Made by a program: the position numbers and the translations under genes
Notes under the pieces: generated by a model
Told to the model about the DNA's origin: nothing
Databases searched by the model: none
Seen by the model: the letters and a program-made list of their open reading frames with translations, nothing else
Source: Ruminococcaceae bacterium AM07-15
GTDB taxonomy: Bacteria; Bacillota; Clostridia; Oscillospirales; Butyricicoccaceae
NCBI GenBank assembly: GCA_003477405.1
Contig: QUDE01000004.1
Span: 62,001 to 126,000 of the forward strand
Length of the DNA stretch: 64,000 nucleotides
Direction: 5' to 3'
Shown: piece by piece, positions 32,319 through 40,991 of the stretch
Position numbering within the stretch: the stretch's first letter is position 1
How the letters are laid out: the number at the start of each line of letters is the position of its first letter

Positions 32319-35168
32319 ATGCCCAACCCCAAGGAGAACACCATGCATTCGCATGAGCACGATCACGAGCATGAAAGCTGCGGTTGTGGTCACGACCACA
32401 GCCACGAACACGAGCACGAAAGCTGCGGTTGTGGTCACGACCACGGCCATGACCACGAGCACGAAGGCTGCGGCTGTGGTCACGACCACGGCCATGATCA
32501 CGATCACGAAGGCTGCGGTTGCGGTCACGACCACAGCCATGAACACGAGCACGAAAGCTGCGGCTGCGGTCACGACCACGGCCATGAACACGAGCACGAA
32601 AGCTGCGGCTGCGGTCACGATCATGGCCACGATCACGAGCACGAAAGCTGCGGCTGCGGTCACGACCACAGCCACGATCACGAGCACGAAGGCTGTGGTT
32701 GCGGTCACGACCATAGCCACGATCACGAGCACGAAAACTGCGGCTGCGGTTGTGGTCACGATCATGGTCATGAGCATCATCACCATCATCATCACACACC
32801 GTCGGCCGGAATGAGCCGGAAGGTGTATATCATCGATGGCTTAGACTGCGCCAACTGCGCCGCCAAGATCGAGCGGAAGATCAACCAGCTGGAGGAAGTG
32901 GAAGAGGCCACCCTGACCTTTGCCACAAAACAGCTGCGGGTCACCGCCAAAGATCCGGACGCCCTTTTGCCTCAGATGCTGGAGATTGCCCGCAGTGTGG
33001 AGGGCACCGCCACCATCACCCCCCGGGGGGAGAGTGTGCCCCAGGGAATGCGGCGGAAGACCTACCGCATCGACGGTCTGGACTGCGCCAACTGCGCCGC
33101 CAAGATCGAAGGGAAGATCAACCAGCTGGAGGAAGTGGAGGAGGCCACCCTGACTTTCGCCACAAAACAGCTGCGGGTCATTGCCAAAGATCCGGACGCC
33201 CTTTTGTCCCGGATGGTGGAGATCGCCCGCAGCGTGGAGGGCACCGCTACCATCACCCCCTGGGGAGATGGCCGGGAGACCGAGAAGGAAAAGAAGGACG
33301 AAAAAAAGGAAGAGCGGCGGGATCTTCTCTTTATCCTGCTGGGCGCCTGCCTGTTTGTGGCCGGTGAAGTGCTGGGCCATGTGCTGGGCGGGGCGGAAGA
33401 CTCCCTGTGGCTGCGGGGCATTTTCCTGGTTTCTTATGTGATTCTGGGCGGCGAAGTGCTGCTCACCGCTTTGAAAAACCTGACCCGGGGCCATGTGTTT
33501 GACGAAAACTTCCTGATGAGTATTGCCACATTGGGTGCGCTGTGCATTGACAACTTCCCCGAAGCGGTGGGTGTCATGCTGTTCTACCGGGCCGGTGAGT
33601 ATTTTGAGCACCGCGCTGTGGAAAAGAGCCGCAGCCAGATCATGGAGGCGGTGGACCTGCGTCCCGAAGTGGTGGAGCGGGTGCTGGGTGAAGGCAAAAC
33701 CGAAACCATCCCTGCTTCCCAGGCCCAGGTGGGAGATATCCTGCTGGTGCGTCCTGGTGACCGGATTCCCCTGGACGGCGTTGTCACAAAGGGCGAAAGC
33801 CGCATCGATACCTCCCCGGTTACCGGTGAGCCTGTGCCGGTGAAGGTGACCGAAGGCAGCCCGGTGACCTCCGGCTGCGTCAATACCTCCGGCCTGCTGG
33901 AAATGCGGGCGGAAAAAGTGCTGGAAGAGTCCATGGTCACCCGTATCCTGGATTCGGTGGAAAATGCCGCCGCCAGCAAGCCCAAAATTGACCGGTTCAT
34001 CACCCGGTTTGCCCGGGTCTATACCCCGGTGGTGGTGGGATTGGCTCTGGCCACTGCCATTCTGCCCTCCCTCTTCACCGGCGACTGGAGCTACTGGATC
34101 TATACCGCCCTGACCTTCCTGGTCATCAGCTGTCCCTGCGCCCTGGTGCTCAGTGTGCCTCTGGCCTTCTTTGCAGGCATCGGTGCCGGTTCCAAAAAGG
34201 GCATCCTCTTCAAGGGCGGCGTCTCTCTGGAAGCCATGAAAAATGTCAAGGCTGTGGTGATGGACAAAACCGGTACCATCACCAAGGGCAACTTTGTTTT
34301 GCAGCAGATCGATTCCCTGGAAGGTGTGGATTCCCAGAAGGTGCTGGAAGTGGCTGCCATCTGTGAGCAGAACTCCACCCATCCCATCGGCGTCAGCATC
34401 CTGGCCGCTGCCAAGGAAAAGGGCATTTCTCTGGAAAAGCCCCAGCAGGTCACCGAACAGGCCGGTCAGGGCATTGCCGCCCGGACCTCCCAGGGCCTGG
34501 CCCTCTGCGGCAACCGGAAGCTGCTGGAAAATCATGGGGTGCAGGTGTCCGATCTGCCTTCCCACAAGGAAGGCACCCAGGTGCTGGTGGCCCTGGATGG
34601 AAAAATGCTGGGCAGTTTGCTCATCGCCGATACGGTGAAGGAGGAATCTCCCTCGGCCATCGGCAAGATCAAGAGCCAGGGCATTGCCACCGTGATGCTC
34701 ACCGGCGACGGGCCGGAAAGCGCTCAGGCCGTGGCAGAAAAGACCGGAGTGGATCAGGTCTTTGCCCGTCTGCTTCCCGAAGAGAAGCTGGATAAACTCC
34801 AGCAGGTGCGGAAAGAGCGGGGAGCGGTGATGTTTGTAGGCGACGGCATCAACGACGCTCCGGTGCTGGCTGGCGCCGATGTGGGTGCGGCCATGGGTAG
34901 CGGCGCCGATGCCGCCATCGAAGCCGCCGATGTGGTCTTTATGACCTCCTCTATGGAAGCGGTGCCCCAGTCTCTGGCCATCGCCCGTCAGACCAATTCC
35001 ATCGCCTGGCAGAATGTGATTTTCGCCTTGGCCATCAAGGCTTTGGTGATGGTTCTGGGTCTCTTCGGCTACGCCAATATGTGGGCGGCGGTCTTTGCCG
35101 ACAGCGGTGTTGCCATGCTCTGCGTGCTCAACGCGGTGCGGCTGCTGTATAAAAAGGAACACGCCTGA
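32319..35168 (+). CDS. P1B-type metal-exporting ATPase with large His/Cys repeat domain
   Basis: A 949-residue ATPase. Residues about 9-160 are nine or so 16-residue repeats of the GHDHxHxHEHExCGC kind. Two nearly identical HMA domains follow (both GLDCANCAAKIE), then eight membrane helices with C605-P-C607, the phosphorylated Asp649 in DKTGT, and GDGINDAP. The last helix carries FADSGVAMLCVLNAVRLL, which is the pattern of zinc/cadmium/lead (ZntA/CadA) pumps rather than copper pumps. Its regulator is a CsoR with copper-type ligands, so the true metal is uncertain. Start ATG follows AAAGGAGG. Confidence 0.9.
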   Translation: MPNPKENTMHSHEHDHEHESCGCGHDHSHEHEHESCGCGHDHGHDHEHEGCGCGHDHGHDHDHEGCGCGHDHSHEHEHESCGCGHDHGHEHEHESCGCGHDHGHDHEHESCGCGHDHSHDHEHEGCGCGHDHSHDHEHENCGCGCGHDHGHEHHHHHHHTPSAGMSRKVYIIDGLDCANCAAKIERKINQLEEVEEATLTFATKQLRVTAKDPDALLPQMLEIARSVEGTATITPRGESVPQGMRRKTYRIDGLDCANCAAKIEGKINQLEEVEEATLTFATKQLRVIAKDPDALLSRMVEIARSVEGTATITPWGDGRETEKEKKDEKKEERRDLLFILLGACLFVAGEVLGHVLGGAEDSLWLRGIFLVSYVILGGEVLLTALKNLTRGHVFDENFLMSIATLGALCIDNFPEAVGVMLFYRAGEYFEHRAVEKSRSQIMEAVDLRPEVVERVLGEGKTETIPASQAQVGDILLVRPGDRIPLDGVVTKGESRIDTSPVTGEPVPVKVTEGSPVTSGCVNTSGLLEMRAEKVLEESMVTRILDSVENAAASKPKIDRFITRFARVYTPVVVGLALATAILPSLFTGDWSYWIYTALTFLVISCPCALVLSVPLAFFAGIGAGSKKGILFKGGVSLEAMKNVKAVVMDKTGTITKGNFVLQQIDSLEGVDSQKVLEVAAICEQNSTHPIGVSILAAAKEKGISLEKPQQVTEQAGQGIAARTSQGLALCGNRKLLENHGVQVSDLPSHKEGTQVLVALDGKMLGSLLIADTVKEESPSAIGKIKSQGIATVMLTGDGPESAQAVAEKTGVDQVFARLLPEEKLDKLQQVRKERGAVMFVGDGINDAPVLAGADVGAAMGSGADAAIEAADVVFMTSSMEAVPQSLAIARQTNSIAWQNVIFALAIKALVMVLGLFGYANMWAAVFADSGVAMLCVLNAVRLLYKKEHA
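32343..32790 (+). repeat. In-frame 48-bp-period His/Cys repeats
   Basis: The DNA repeats with a 48-bp period (16 codons) around GGTCACGACCACGGCCA-like segments, about nine copies with silent and conservative changes. They encode the metal-binding N-terminal tail of the ATPase. Confidence 0.9.
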
Positions 35169-35174
35169 TATTCT

Positions 35175-35199
35175 GCCCCCGGGGAAAATCCCCGGGGGC
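35175..35199 (+). terminator. Terminator-like hairpin after the metal ATPase
   Basis: GCCCCCGGGG pairs with CCCCGGGGGC around a short A-rich loop. The downstream T content is low. Confidence 0.65.
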
Positions 35200-35215
35200 T
35201 TGCGCTTGTATGCAC

Positions 35216-35243
35216 TTGACGGCAGAAGAAAAGATGATAAAAT
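35216..35243 (+). promoter_or_regulatory. Promoter of the SufC/SufB-like pair
   Basis: TTGACG (35216-35221), a 16-base spacer and TAAAAT (35238-35243). The transcription start expected near 35250 excludes the in-frame TTG at 35253 as the start codon. Confidence 0.7.
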
Positions 35244-35282
35244 CAGTATAGATTGCAGTTTGGAAAAAGGAATGATGAAAAC

Positions 35283-36002
35283 TTGCTGGAACTGAAGAAT
35301 GTATCCTGGAAACTGGAAGAGGAAGACAAATGGATCCTGCGGGACATCAATTTGAAGGTGCAGAAGGGAGAACGGCTGGTGCTCACCGGTCCCAATGGCG
35401 GCGGCAAAACCACCCTGGCCCGGGTGATTGCCGGGCTGCGGGAAGGAGCAGAGGGAGAGATCTGGCTGGATGGCCAGCGCATTGACGGTCTGGACATCAC
35501 CGGAAGAGCCCGGGCCGGACTGGGCTATGCCTTTCAGCAGCCGGTGCGCTTCAAAGGCGTGACGGTGGAAGAACTGATGCAGATGGCGGCAGGGGAACAG
35601 TGTTCCCGGGAAGAGCTGTGCCATCTTCTGTCCCAGGTGGGGCTGTGCGCCCGGGATTATCTGGGAAGAGAAGTGGGTAACGGCCTTTCCGGCGGTGAGA
35701 TCAAGCGGGTGGAGATTGCCACCGTGCTGGCCCGCAAGCCCCGGGCGGCGGTGTTTGACGAGCCGGAAGCCGGTATCGACCTGTGGAGCTTTGACAAGCT
35801 GATTCAGGTGTTCGGCCACCGGGACCGGTGGCCGGGAGCCTTGGTGCTCATCTCCCACCAGCGGCGGCTGATGGAGATCGCCGATACCATCGGCGTTGTT
35901 TGCCAGGGGAGACTGGCCGACATCGGGCCAAGAGAGCAGATGCTTCCCCGGCTCTTTGGGGAAAAATCGGGGCAGTGCCCCTGGGATGGAGGGAATGACT
36001 GA
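35283..36002 (+). CDS. SufC-like ATPase of a minimal Fe-S assembly pair
   Basis: A 239-residue soluble ABC ATPase with all motifs: GPNGGGKTT, the Q-loop AFQQPVRF, signature LSGGE, Walker B AAVFDEPEAGID and switch His in ISHQRR. The overall pattern is that of SufC. With the next gene it forms a two-gene unit without sufS, sufU or a second sufD, as in the SUF-like minimal (SMS) systems. TTG 35283 follows AAAGGAATG; translation of the next gene is coupled, sharing one base. Confidence 0.82.
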   Translation: MLELKNVSWKLEEEDKWILRDINLKVQKGERLVLTGPNGGGKTTLARVIAGLREGAEGEIWLDGQRIDGLDITGRARAGLGYAFQQPVRFKGVTVEELMQMAAGEQCSREELCHLLSQVGLCARDYLGREVGNGLSGGEIKRVEIATVLARKPRAAVFDEPEAGIDLWSFDKLIQVFGHRDRWPGALVLISHQRRLMEIADTIGVVCQGRLADIGPREQMLPRLFGEKSGQCPWDGGND

Positions 36003-36925
36003 TGAAAGCCATCACCGAAAAACTGTTGGAAGTGGTCTCTGATTTCAAAGGGAAGCTGTGGGAAAAATCCGCTTATTCCGTGCGGGAGGATGGAGGCTGC
36101 GCCGCCATTCACTCCACCCAGCACACCCATATCACCCCCAAACCCGATGGGGGCGGTCTGGATATCACGGTGGATGAGGGGACCCAGGGAGAAACGGTGT
36201 ATATTCCCGCCTGCATCACCCACGGCGGCGTGGACGAAGTGGTTTATAACGATTTCCACATCGGCAAAAACGCCGATATTACCATTTACGCCGGCTGCGG
36301 CGTCCATGTAGAAGGAGAAGAGGGCAGCCGCCACAGCGGCATCCATCGCTTCTTCCTGGCCGAAGGAGCCAAAGTCCATTATATCGAAAAGCACGCCGGC
36401 GAGGGCCAGGGGGAAGGCAAGAAGGTGCTGGACCCCCAGACCTGGTTTGAACTGGGAGAAGGCTCCCTTCTGGAGATGGACACCACCCAGCTGGGAGGCG
36501 TGGACCGCACCTGCCGTATTACAAAAGGCAAAGTGGGCAAAGACGCCCGGCTTCTGGTGCGGGAGCGCTTGCTCACCGAAAAGGACCAGCAGGCCGACAG
36601 CCAGTTTGAAGTGGATCTCATGGGAGAAAACAGCGGCTGCGATCTGGTCTCCCGGGCGGTGGCCAAGGATCAGTCCCATCAGGACTTTTCCTCTCTCATC
36701 CGGGGCTTTGCCCCCTGCACCGGCCACACCGCCTGTGATGCGCTGCTCATGGGCCAGGGCACCGTGGACGCCGCGCCCCGGCTGGCGGCCCGGTGTGAGG
36801 ACGCCTCCCTTATCCACGAAGCGGCCATCGGCAAGATCGCCGGGGAACAGCTGTGGAAGCTCCAGACCCTGGGCCTGACCCGGGAAGAGGCCGAGGAACG
36901 GCTGGTGGCCGGATTTTTGAAATAG
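36002..36925 (+). CDS. SufB/SufD-like scaffold of a minimal Fe-S assembly pair
   Basis: A 307-residue protein with the SufBD beta-helix core (FHIGKNADITIYAGCGVH, then HYIEKHAGEG and an MDTTQLGGVDRT block) and a C-terminal helical part with HEAAIGKIAGEQL, the SufC-binding region. It is much shorter than classical SufB (about 465 residues). In SMS systems such a protein forms the cluster scaffold with the adjacent ATPase. The ATG overlaps the stop of the ATPase gene. Confidence 0.82.
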   Translation: MKAITEKLLEVVSDFKGKLWEKSAYSVREDGGCAAIHSTQHTHITPKPDGGGLDITVDEGTQGETVYIPACITHGGVDEVVYNDFHIGKNADITIYAGCGVHVEGEEGSRHSGIHRFFLAEGAKVHYIEKHAGEGQGEGKKVLDPQTWFELGEGSLLEMDTTQLGGVDRTCRITKGKVGKDARLLVRERLLTEKDQQADSQFEVDLMGENSGCDLVSRAVAKDQSHQDFSSLIRGFAPCTGHTACDALLMGQGTVDAAPRLAARCEDASLIHEAAIGKIAGEQLWKLQTLGLTREEAEERLVAGFLK

Positions 36926-36931
36926 CGCCCC

Positions 36932-36960
36932 TTGTCAGAAGAGGGGATTTTGTGTAAAAT
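36932..36960 (+). promoter_or_regulatory. Promoter of purB
   Basis: TTGTCA (36932-36937), a 17-base spacer and TAAAAT (36955-36960). A weak hairpin (CCCCT with AGGGG) overlaps it and may end the upstream transcript. Confidence 0.65.
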
Positions 36961-36997
36961 GAAAGCAGTATTTTATAGATGAAAGGCGGCTGTGCCC

Positions 36998-38434
36998 ATG
37001 AAGGACTATCGCTCTTATGAAACACCTCTCAATTCCCGCTATGCCAGCGAGGAGATGAAATACCTCTTTTCCTCCCAGTACAAGTTTTCCACCTGGCGGA
37101 AGCTGTGGATCGCCCTGGCCGAAAGCGAGCAGGAGCTGGGATTGCCCATCACCGATGAGCAGCTGAACGAAATGCGGGAGCATATTGATGACATCGATTT
37201 TGACAAGGCGGCGGAGTATGAAAAGAAGTTCCGCCACGATGTGATGGCCCATGTGCACACCTATGGGGAGTGCTGCCCCAAGGCCCACGGGATCATCCAT
37301 TTGGGGGCCACCTCCTGCTATGTGGGAGACAACACCGATGTGATCATCATGCGGGAAGGACTGAAGATCCTCCTGTCCAAGCTGCTGGAAGTGCTTCGCT
37401 CCCTCTCGGCCTTTGCAGAGGAATACAAGGGAATGCCCACTCTGGCCTATACCCATTACCAGCCGGCTCAGCCCACCACTGTGGGCAAGCGGGCCACTTT
37501 GTGGATGAATGACATCCTCATGGACATCGAGGAAGTGGAAAAGCTGATGGGCGAGCTGAAGCTGCTGGGCAGCAAGGGCACCACCGGCACCCAGGCCAGC
37601 TTCCTGGAGCTGTTCGACGGGGATTACAGCAAGGTGCGTCAGCTGGATGGGCTGATCGCCAAAAAAATGGGCTTTGAAAGCTGCGTGCCGGTGTCCGGCC
37701 AGACCTATACCCGGAAAGTGGACTTCAAGGTGCTCAGCGTGCTGTCCCTGATCGCCCAGAGCGCCGCCAAGTTCAGCAACGATATGCGCCTTTTGCAGCA
37801 TATGAAGGAAATGGAAGAACCCTTTGAGAAGAACCAGATCGGCTCTTCTGCCATGGCCTATAAGCGCAACCCCATGCGCTGCGAGCGTATGGCCGCTCTG
37901 GCCCGGTATCTGATGATCGACTCTCTCAACCCGGCCATCACCGCCGCCACCCAGTGGTTTGAGCGCACCCTGGACGACAGCGCCAACAAGCGCCTGAGCA
38001 TTGCGGAGGCCTTCCTGTGCTGCGATGCCGTGCTCAACCTGTATGAGAATGTGTCCGCAGGGCTGGTGGTCTATCCCAAGATGATCGAAAAGCATCTGCG
38101 GGAAGAGCTGCCCTTCATGGCCACCGAGAATATCATGATGGACGCCGTCCGCCGTGGCGGCGACCGGCAGGAGCTGCACGAGCACATCCGGGAACATTCC
38201 ATGGATGCTGCCCGTCAGGTGAAGCTGGAAGGCAAGAGCAACGACCTGCTACACCGCATTGCCCAGGACCCCATTTTCGGAGTGACCGAGCAGGAACTGG
38301 AGGGCATTCTCCAGCCGGAGAAATACATCGGCTGCGCCGAAATGCAGACCGAGGACTTCCTGCGTGAGTGCGTCCAGCCGGTGCTGGATCGCCATGCGGA
38401 TATCCATGCCGGTAAAGCTGAGATCAATGTATAA
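36998..38434 (+). CDS. purB: Adenylosuccinate lyase
   Basis: A 478-residue enzyme of the fumarase/aspartase superfamily that splits SAICAR and adenylosuccinate in purine synthesis. The signature loop GSSAMAYKRNPMRCE carries the catalytic serine, and the other conserved blocks (HDVMAHVHTYG, THYQPAQPTT) are present. ATG 36998 follows GAAAGGCGG and is preferred over GTG 36992. Monocistronic: it has its own promoter and a strong terminator. Confidence 0.95.
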   Translation: MKDYRSYETPLNSRYASEEMKYLFSSQYKFSTWRKLWIALAESEQELGLPITDEQLNEMREHIDDIDFDKAAEYEKKFRHDVMAHVHTYGECCPKAHGIIHLGATSCYVGDNTDVIIMREGLKILLSKLLEVLRSLSAFAEEYKGMPTLAYTHYQPAQPTTVGKRATLWMNDILMDIEEVEKLMGELKLLGSKGTTGTQASFLELFDGDYSKVRQLDGLIAKKMGFESCVPVSGQTYTRKVDFKVLSVLSLIAQSAAKFSNDMRLLQHMKEMEEPFEKNQIGSSAMAYKRNPMRCERMAALARYLMIDSLNPAITAATQWFERTLDDSANKRLSIAEAFLCCDAVLNLYENVSAGLVVYPKMIEKHLREELPFMATENIMMDAVRRGGDRQELHEHIREHSMDAARQVKLEGKSNDLLHRIAQDPIFGVTEQELEGILQPEKYIGCAEMQTEDFLRECVQPVLDRHADIHAGKAEINV

Positions 38435-38449
38435 CAATAACGCCAAAAA

Positions 38450-38474
38450 GCCCCCGCACCCGGGGGCCTTTTTG
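38450..38474 (+). terminator. Terminator of purB
   Basis: GCCCCCG pairs with CGGGGGC around CACC, followed by five T. Confidence 0.88.
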
Positions 38475-38506
38475 CTATCCAGGTGATGGAAAAAGGAGGG
38501 AAAACC

Positions 38507-39844
38507 ATGGTGAAGAGGCTGTGTGCTCTGGCTTTGGCCACAGCGATGATTCTGCTGGCCTGTGTGCAAACCGGCCCGGCTCCAGGGGAAGGTGCGCCAG
38601 AAACAGGGCAGAAGCAGGAGTTGGAAGTATTCGATCCGGCTACCTACACCCGGGAGATGATGCTGGAGGACTATGACTTTTTCTGGACCACTTTGGAGGA
38701 AAACTGCGCCACCTTTGACTTGATTGAGCAGGCCACAAGGATTGATCTGGAGCAGGTAAAGCAGGAATACCGAGCTCGCATCGAAACCACCCAGGATGGG
38801 GAAGCGGAGACCTTTGTGCGGATCATGAGTGATTTGAATCAGGAATTCAGATCGTTTGCCCATATCAGTGTGGAGGAACCTGTGTCCTATTACCGGATGA
38901 TGGATGGTGTATATTGGGAGAATACGGTAAAAAAAGAACTGTATGAATCGGATCAGGTGCAGGCGTTTTATCAGTGGGAGGCCGACCTGCCCTATTATCG
39001 CCAGCAGCTGGAGAGCGCGCAGCAGGCCAGTGCATTGGAAGAGGATGGGGAAGGAGAACTGGATAATTCTGTGATAGAGGAAAACATCCAGCTGTCCCGG
39101 CAGGGAGATATTGCCGTTGTGCGCCTGAAAAGCCTCTATTTTTACGGAGAAGAGCTGAATCAAGTTATCATAGAAAAACTGCGGACCTTCTGCCGGGAGA
39201 ATCTGGACGCCCAGCATTTTATCATTGATATCACGGGAAATCCCGGCGGAAGCAGCCTGATCTGGTCTGAGGGGCTGGACCCTTTGTGGGCCGGAAAGGT
39301 CTTTTTCCGTGAGGAAGTGGCGGCCTACAAGCAGGGAAGCGTGAATGTGCAGATGTGGGATGGCTGGCCGGAGAACGATCCCGATGTGGAGCTGCGGCCC
39401 ATTTCTGATTTGAGCACCATGGACTATCCCAAACTGGATATGCAGTCTCTGGAAGGATGCGACGGCATAGCGATTCGAACGGAAGTGGATGATTACACCC
39501 ATGTGGAAAATCCGGACGGGCAGGAATTTGAAGGTCGGGTCTGGATCTTGACCGATAGGCGGGTGGCTTCTTCTTCGGAAATGTTGGCCCGATTTGGAAA
39601 AGAGAGTGATCTTTGCACTTTGGTGGGGACTCAGACAGGGGGAATGGGCGGAACAATGGCCCAGCCGATGGTGATGGCAGCGGCCATGCCCAACTGTGGG
39701 ATGCTGATACAGTATGCTCCTTTCTATTTTATCAACGAGGACGGCACCTGTAACGATATAGAGGGCACCCATCCGGACATTGAGATCGGCCCGGAGGAAG
39801 ATCCGATGACACGGTGCTTGCAGGAGATCGCAAAGCTGGGATAA
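38507..39844 (+). CDS. S41-like peptidase-family lipoprotein
   Basis: A 445-residue protein. The N-terminal signal ends in a lipobox-like LLAC. The central and C-terminal parts follow the tail-specific protease (S41) fold: FIIDITGNPGG, then ILTDRRVASSSEMLA with the nucleophile-position serine, and LVGTQTGGMGG. No PDZ domain is visible, and the catalytic lysine usually found in GKG-type motifs is not evident (GMG here), so activity is uncertain. ATG 38507 has AGGAGGG upstream. It is a single gene between purB and the phosphatase-like gene. Confidence 0.75.
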   Translation: MVKRLCALALATAMILLACVQTGPAPGEGAPETGQKQELEVFDPATYTREMMLEDYDFFWTTLEENCATFDLIEQATRIDLEQVKQEYRARIETTQDGEAETFVRIMSDLNQEFRSFAHISVEEPVSYYRMMDGVYWENTVKKELYESDQVQAFYQWEADLPYYRQQLESAQQASALEEDGEGELDNSVIEENIQLSRQGDIAVVRLKSLYFYGEELNQVIIEKLRTFCRENLDAQHFIIDITGNPGGSSLIWSEGLDPLWAGKVFFREEVAAYKQGSVNVQMWDGWPENDPDVELRPISDLSTMDYPKLDMQSLEGCDGIAIRTEVDDYTHVENPDGQEFEGRVWILTDRRVASSSEMLARFGKESDLCTLVGTQTGGMGGTMAQPMVMAAAMPNCGMLIQYAPFYFINEDGTCNDIEGTHPDIEIGPEEDPMTRCLQEIAKLG

Positions 39845-39898
39845 ATTATTGACAAACATGAATATAAAATGACGGCATCACAGAAGGAGGAACTTTTT

Positions 39899-40705
39899 AT
39901 GGAAGCGAAAAACAACATTTCTCTGGCCCGTCTTTGCTCCACTCTGGCAGCGGTACTGGATGTTCCCGCCCCGGAAAAGGCCGAGCCGCCTTTGGATTGG
40001 GCGGTGCAGCTGCTCAAGGAACAGGCCGGCGGCCCTATTCAGCGGGCACTGATCTACAATCCCGATGCCGTGGCCCAGTGGCTCTTCCACAAAAACCGGC
40101 TGATGTTCCAGCCGGTGCTGGAGCAGACCCAGTTGGTGCTGCCTCTGCGGGCGGTGATGCCTTCGGTGACCCCGGTGTGCTTCGGCACCATGTACACCGG
40201 CGCCCAGCCGGAAGTCCATGGTATCCAGGCCTATGAAAAGCCGGTGATCGCCATCGATTCTTTGTTTGACGCATTGGTTCGTGCAGGAAAGAAGGTGGCC
40301 CTGGTAGCGGTGGAAGGCTCCAGCATGGCCATAATCTATAACAATCGGCCCATCGATTATTTCTATCTGCCCTACGACAAAGAGGTGGAGGAAAAAGCTC
40401 TGGAGCTGATCGATAAGGATCAATACGATGTGATCGTGGCCTATACCCAGGAATATGACGATGTGATGCATCGCACCGGTGTGGATTCCCTGCTGTCCAT
40501 GCAGGCCCTGAGCAATCAGATCGGCATTTTCCAGCGTCTGTGCCGTAAGGCCGCCGAAAGCTGGAAGGATAAGACCAGCCTTGTGGCCTTCTGTCCGGAC
40601 CACGGCGTCCACCAGCAGGAGGATGTCCACGGCAACCATGGCCTGGACATTCCGGAAGACCTGAACATCCAGCACTTCCTGGGGGTCCGCCGGGCGGTAA
40701 AATAA
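39899..40705 (+). CDS. Alkaline phosphatase-superfamily (nucleotide pyrophosphatase-like) protein
   Basis: A 268-residue soluble protein of the type I phosphodiesterase/nucleotide pyrophosphatase group. Typical elements are the block PSVTPVCFGTMYTG followed by PEVHGI, and the C-terminal metal-site region FCPDHGVHQQEDVHGNHG. The family hydrolyses phosphoesters, but this short form lacks the usual N-terminal DG metal motif at the start. ATG 39899 has AGGAGG 8 bases upstream. Substrate unknown. Confidence 0.7.
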   Translation: MEAKNNISLARLCSTLAAVLDVPAPEKAEPPLDWAVQLLKEQAGGPIQRALIYNPDAVAQWLFHKNRLMFQPVLEQTQLVLPLRAVMPSVTPVCFGTMYTGAQPEVHGIQAYEKPVIAIDSLFDALVRAGKKVALVAVEGSSMAIIYNNRPIDYFYLPYDKEVEEKALELIDKDQYDVIVAYTQEYDDVMHRTGVDSLLSMQALSNQIGIFQRLCRKAAESWKDKTSLVAFCPDHGVHQQEDVHGNHGLDIPEDLNIQHFLGVRRAVK

Positions 40706-40719
40706 GAAGATTGCATACT

Positions 40720-40757
40720 GCCGGAGAGCTGCCAAAAAAGGCTCTCCGGCCTTTTTT
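40720..40757 (+). terminator. Terminator of the phosphatase-like gene
   Basis: CCGGAGAGC pairs with GCTCTCCGG around an A-rich loop and is followed by six T. Confidence 0.88.
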
Positions 40758-40912
40758 CGGCACTTTGCAGAGGGAAGGCAAAAAATGATAGGGAAAGGGA
40801 CAAAGAGGACAAAGGGAAGGCGGGAACTGCCGGCCCCCTTCTGTGCAAACAGGACAAAGAAGGGTAAAGCGGAAGGAGTAAAATTTTAAAGGGGCAAAAG
40901 GGCTCTCCCGCC

Positions 40913-40942
40913 TTGACTTTCCTGCTGAGAGGATGCTATATT
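40913..40942 (+). promoter_or_regulatory. Promoter of the MATE gene
   Basis: TTGACT (40913-40918), an 18-base spacer and TATATT (40937-40942). The space from 40760 to 40912 is purine-rich and shows nothing else. Confidence 0.7.
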
Positions 40943-40991
40943 GGGCTGGAGGGGGAGGAAAAAATCCGCCCCGGGAAAAGGAGGAAGCAAT

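Noticed and set aside
32268..32799. Open frames on the - strand and in +2 opposite the His/Cys repeats
   Set aside because: They mirror the 48-bp repeat of the ATPase gene and have low-complexity products.
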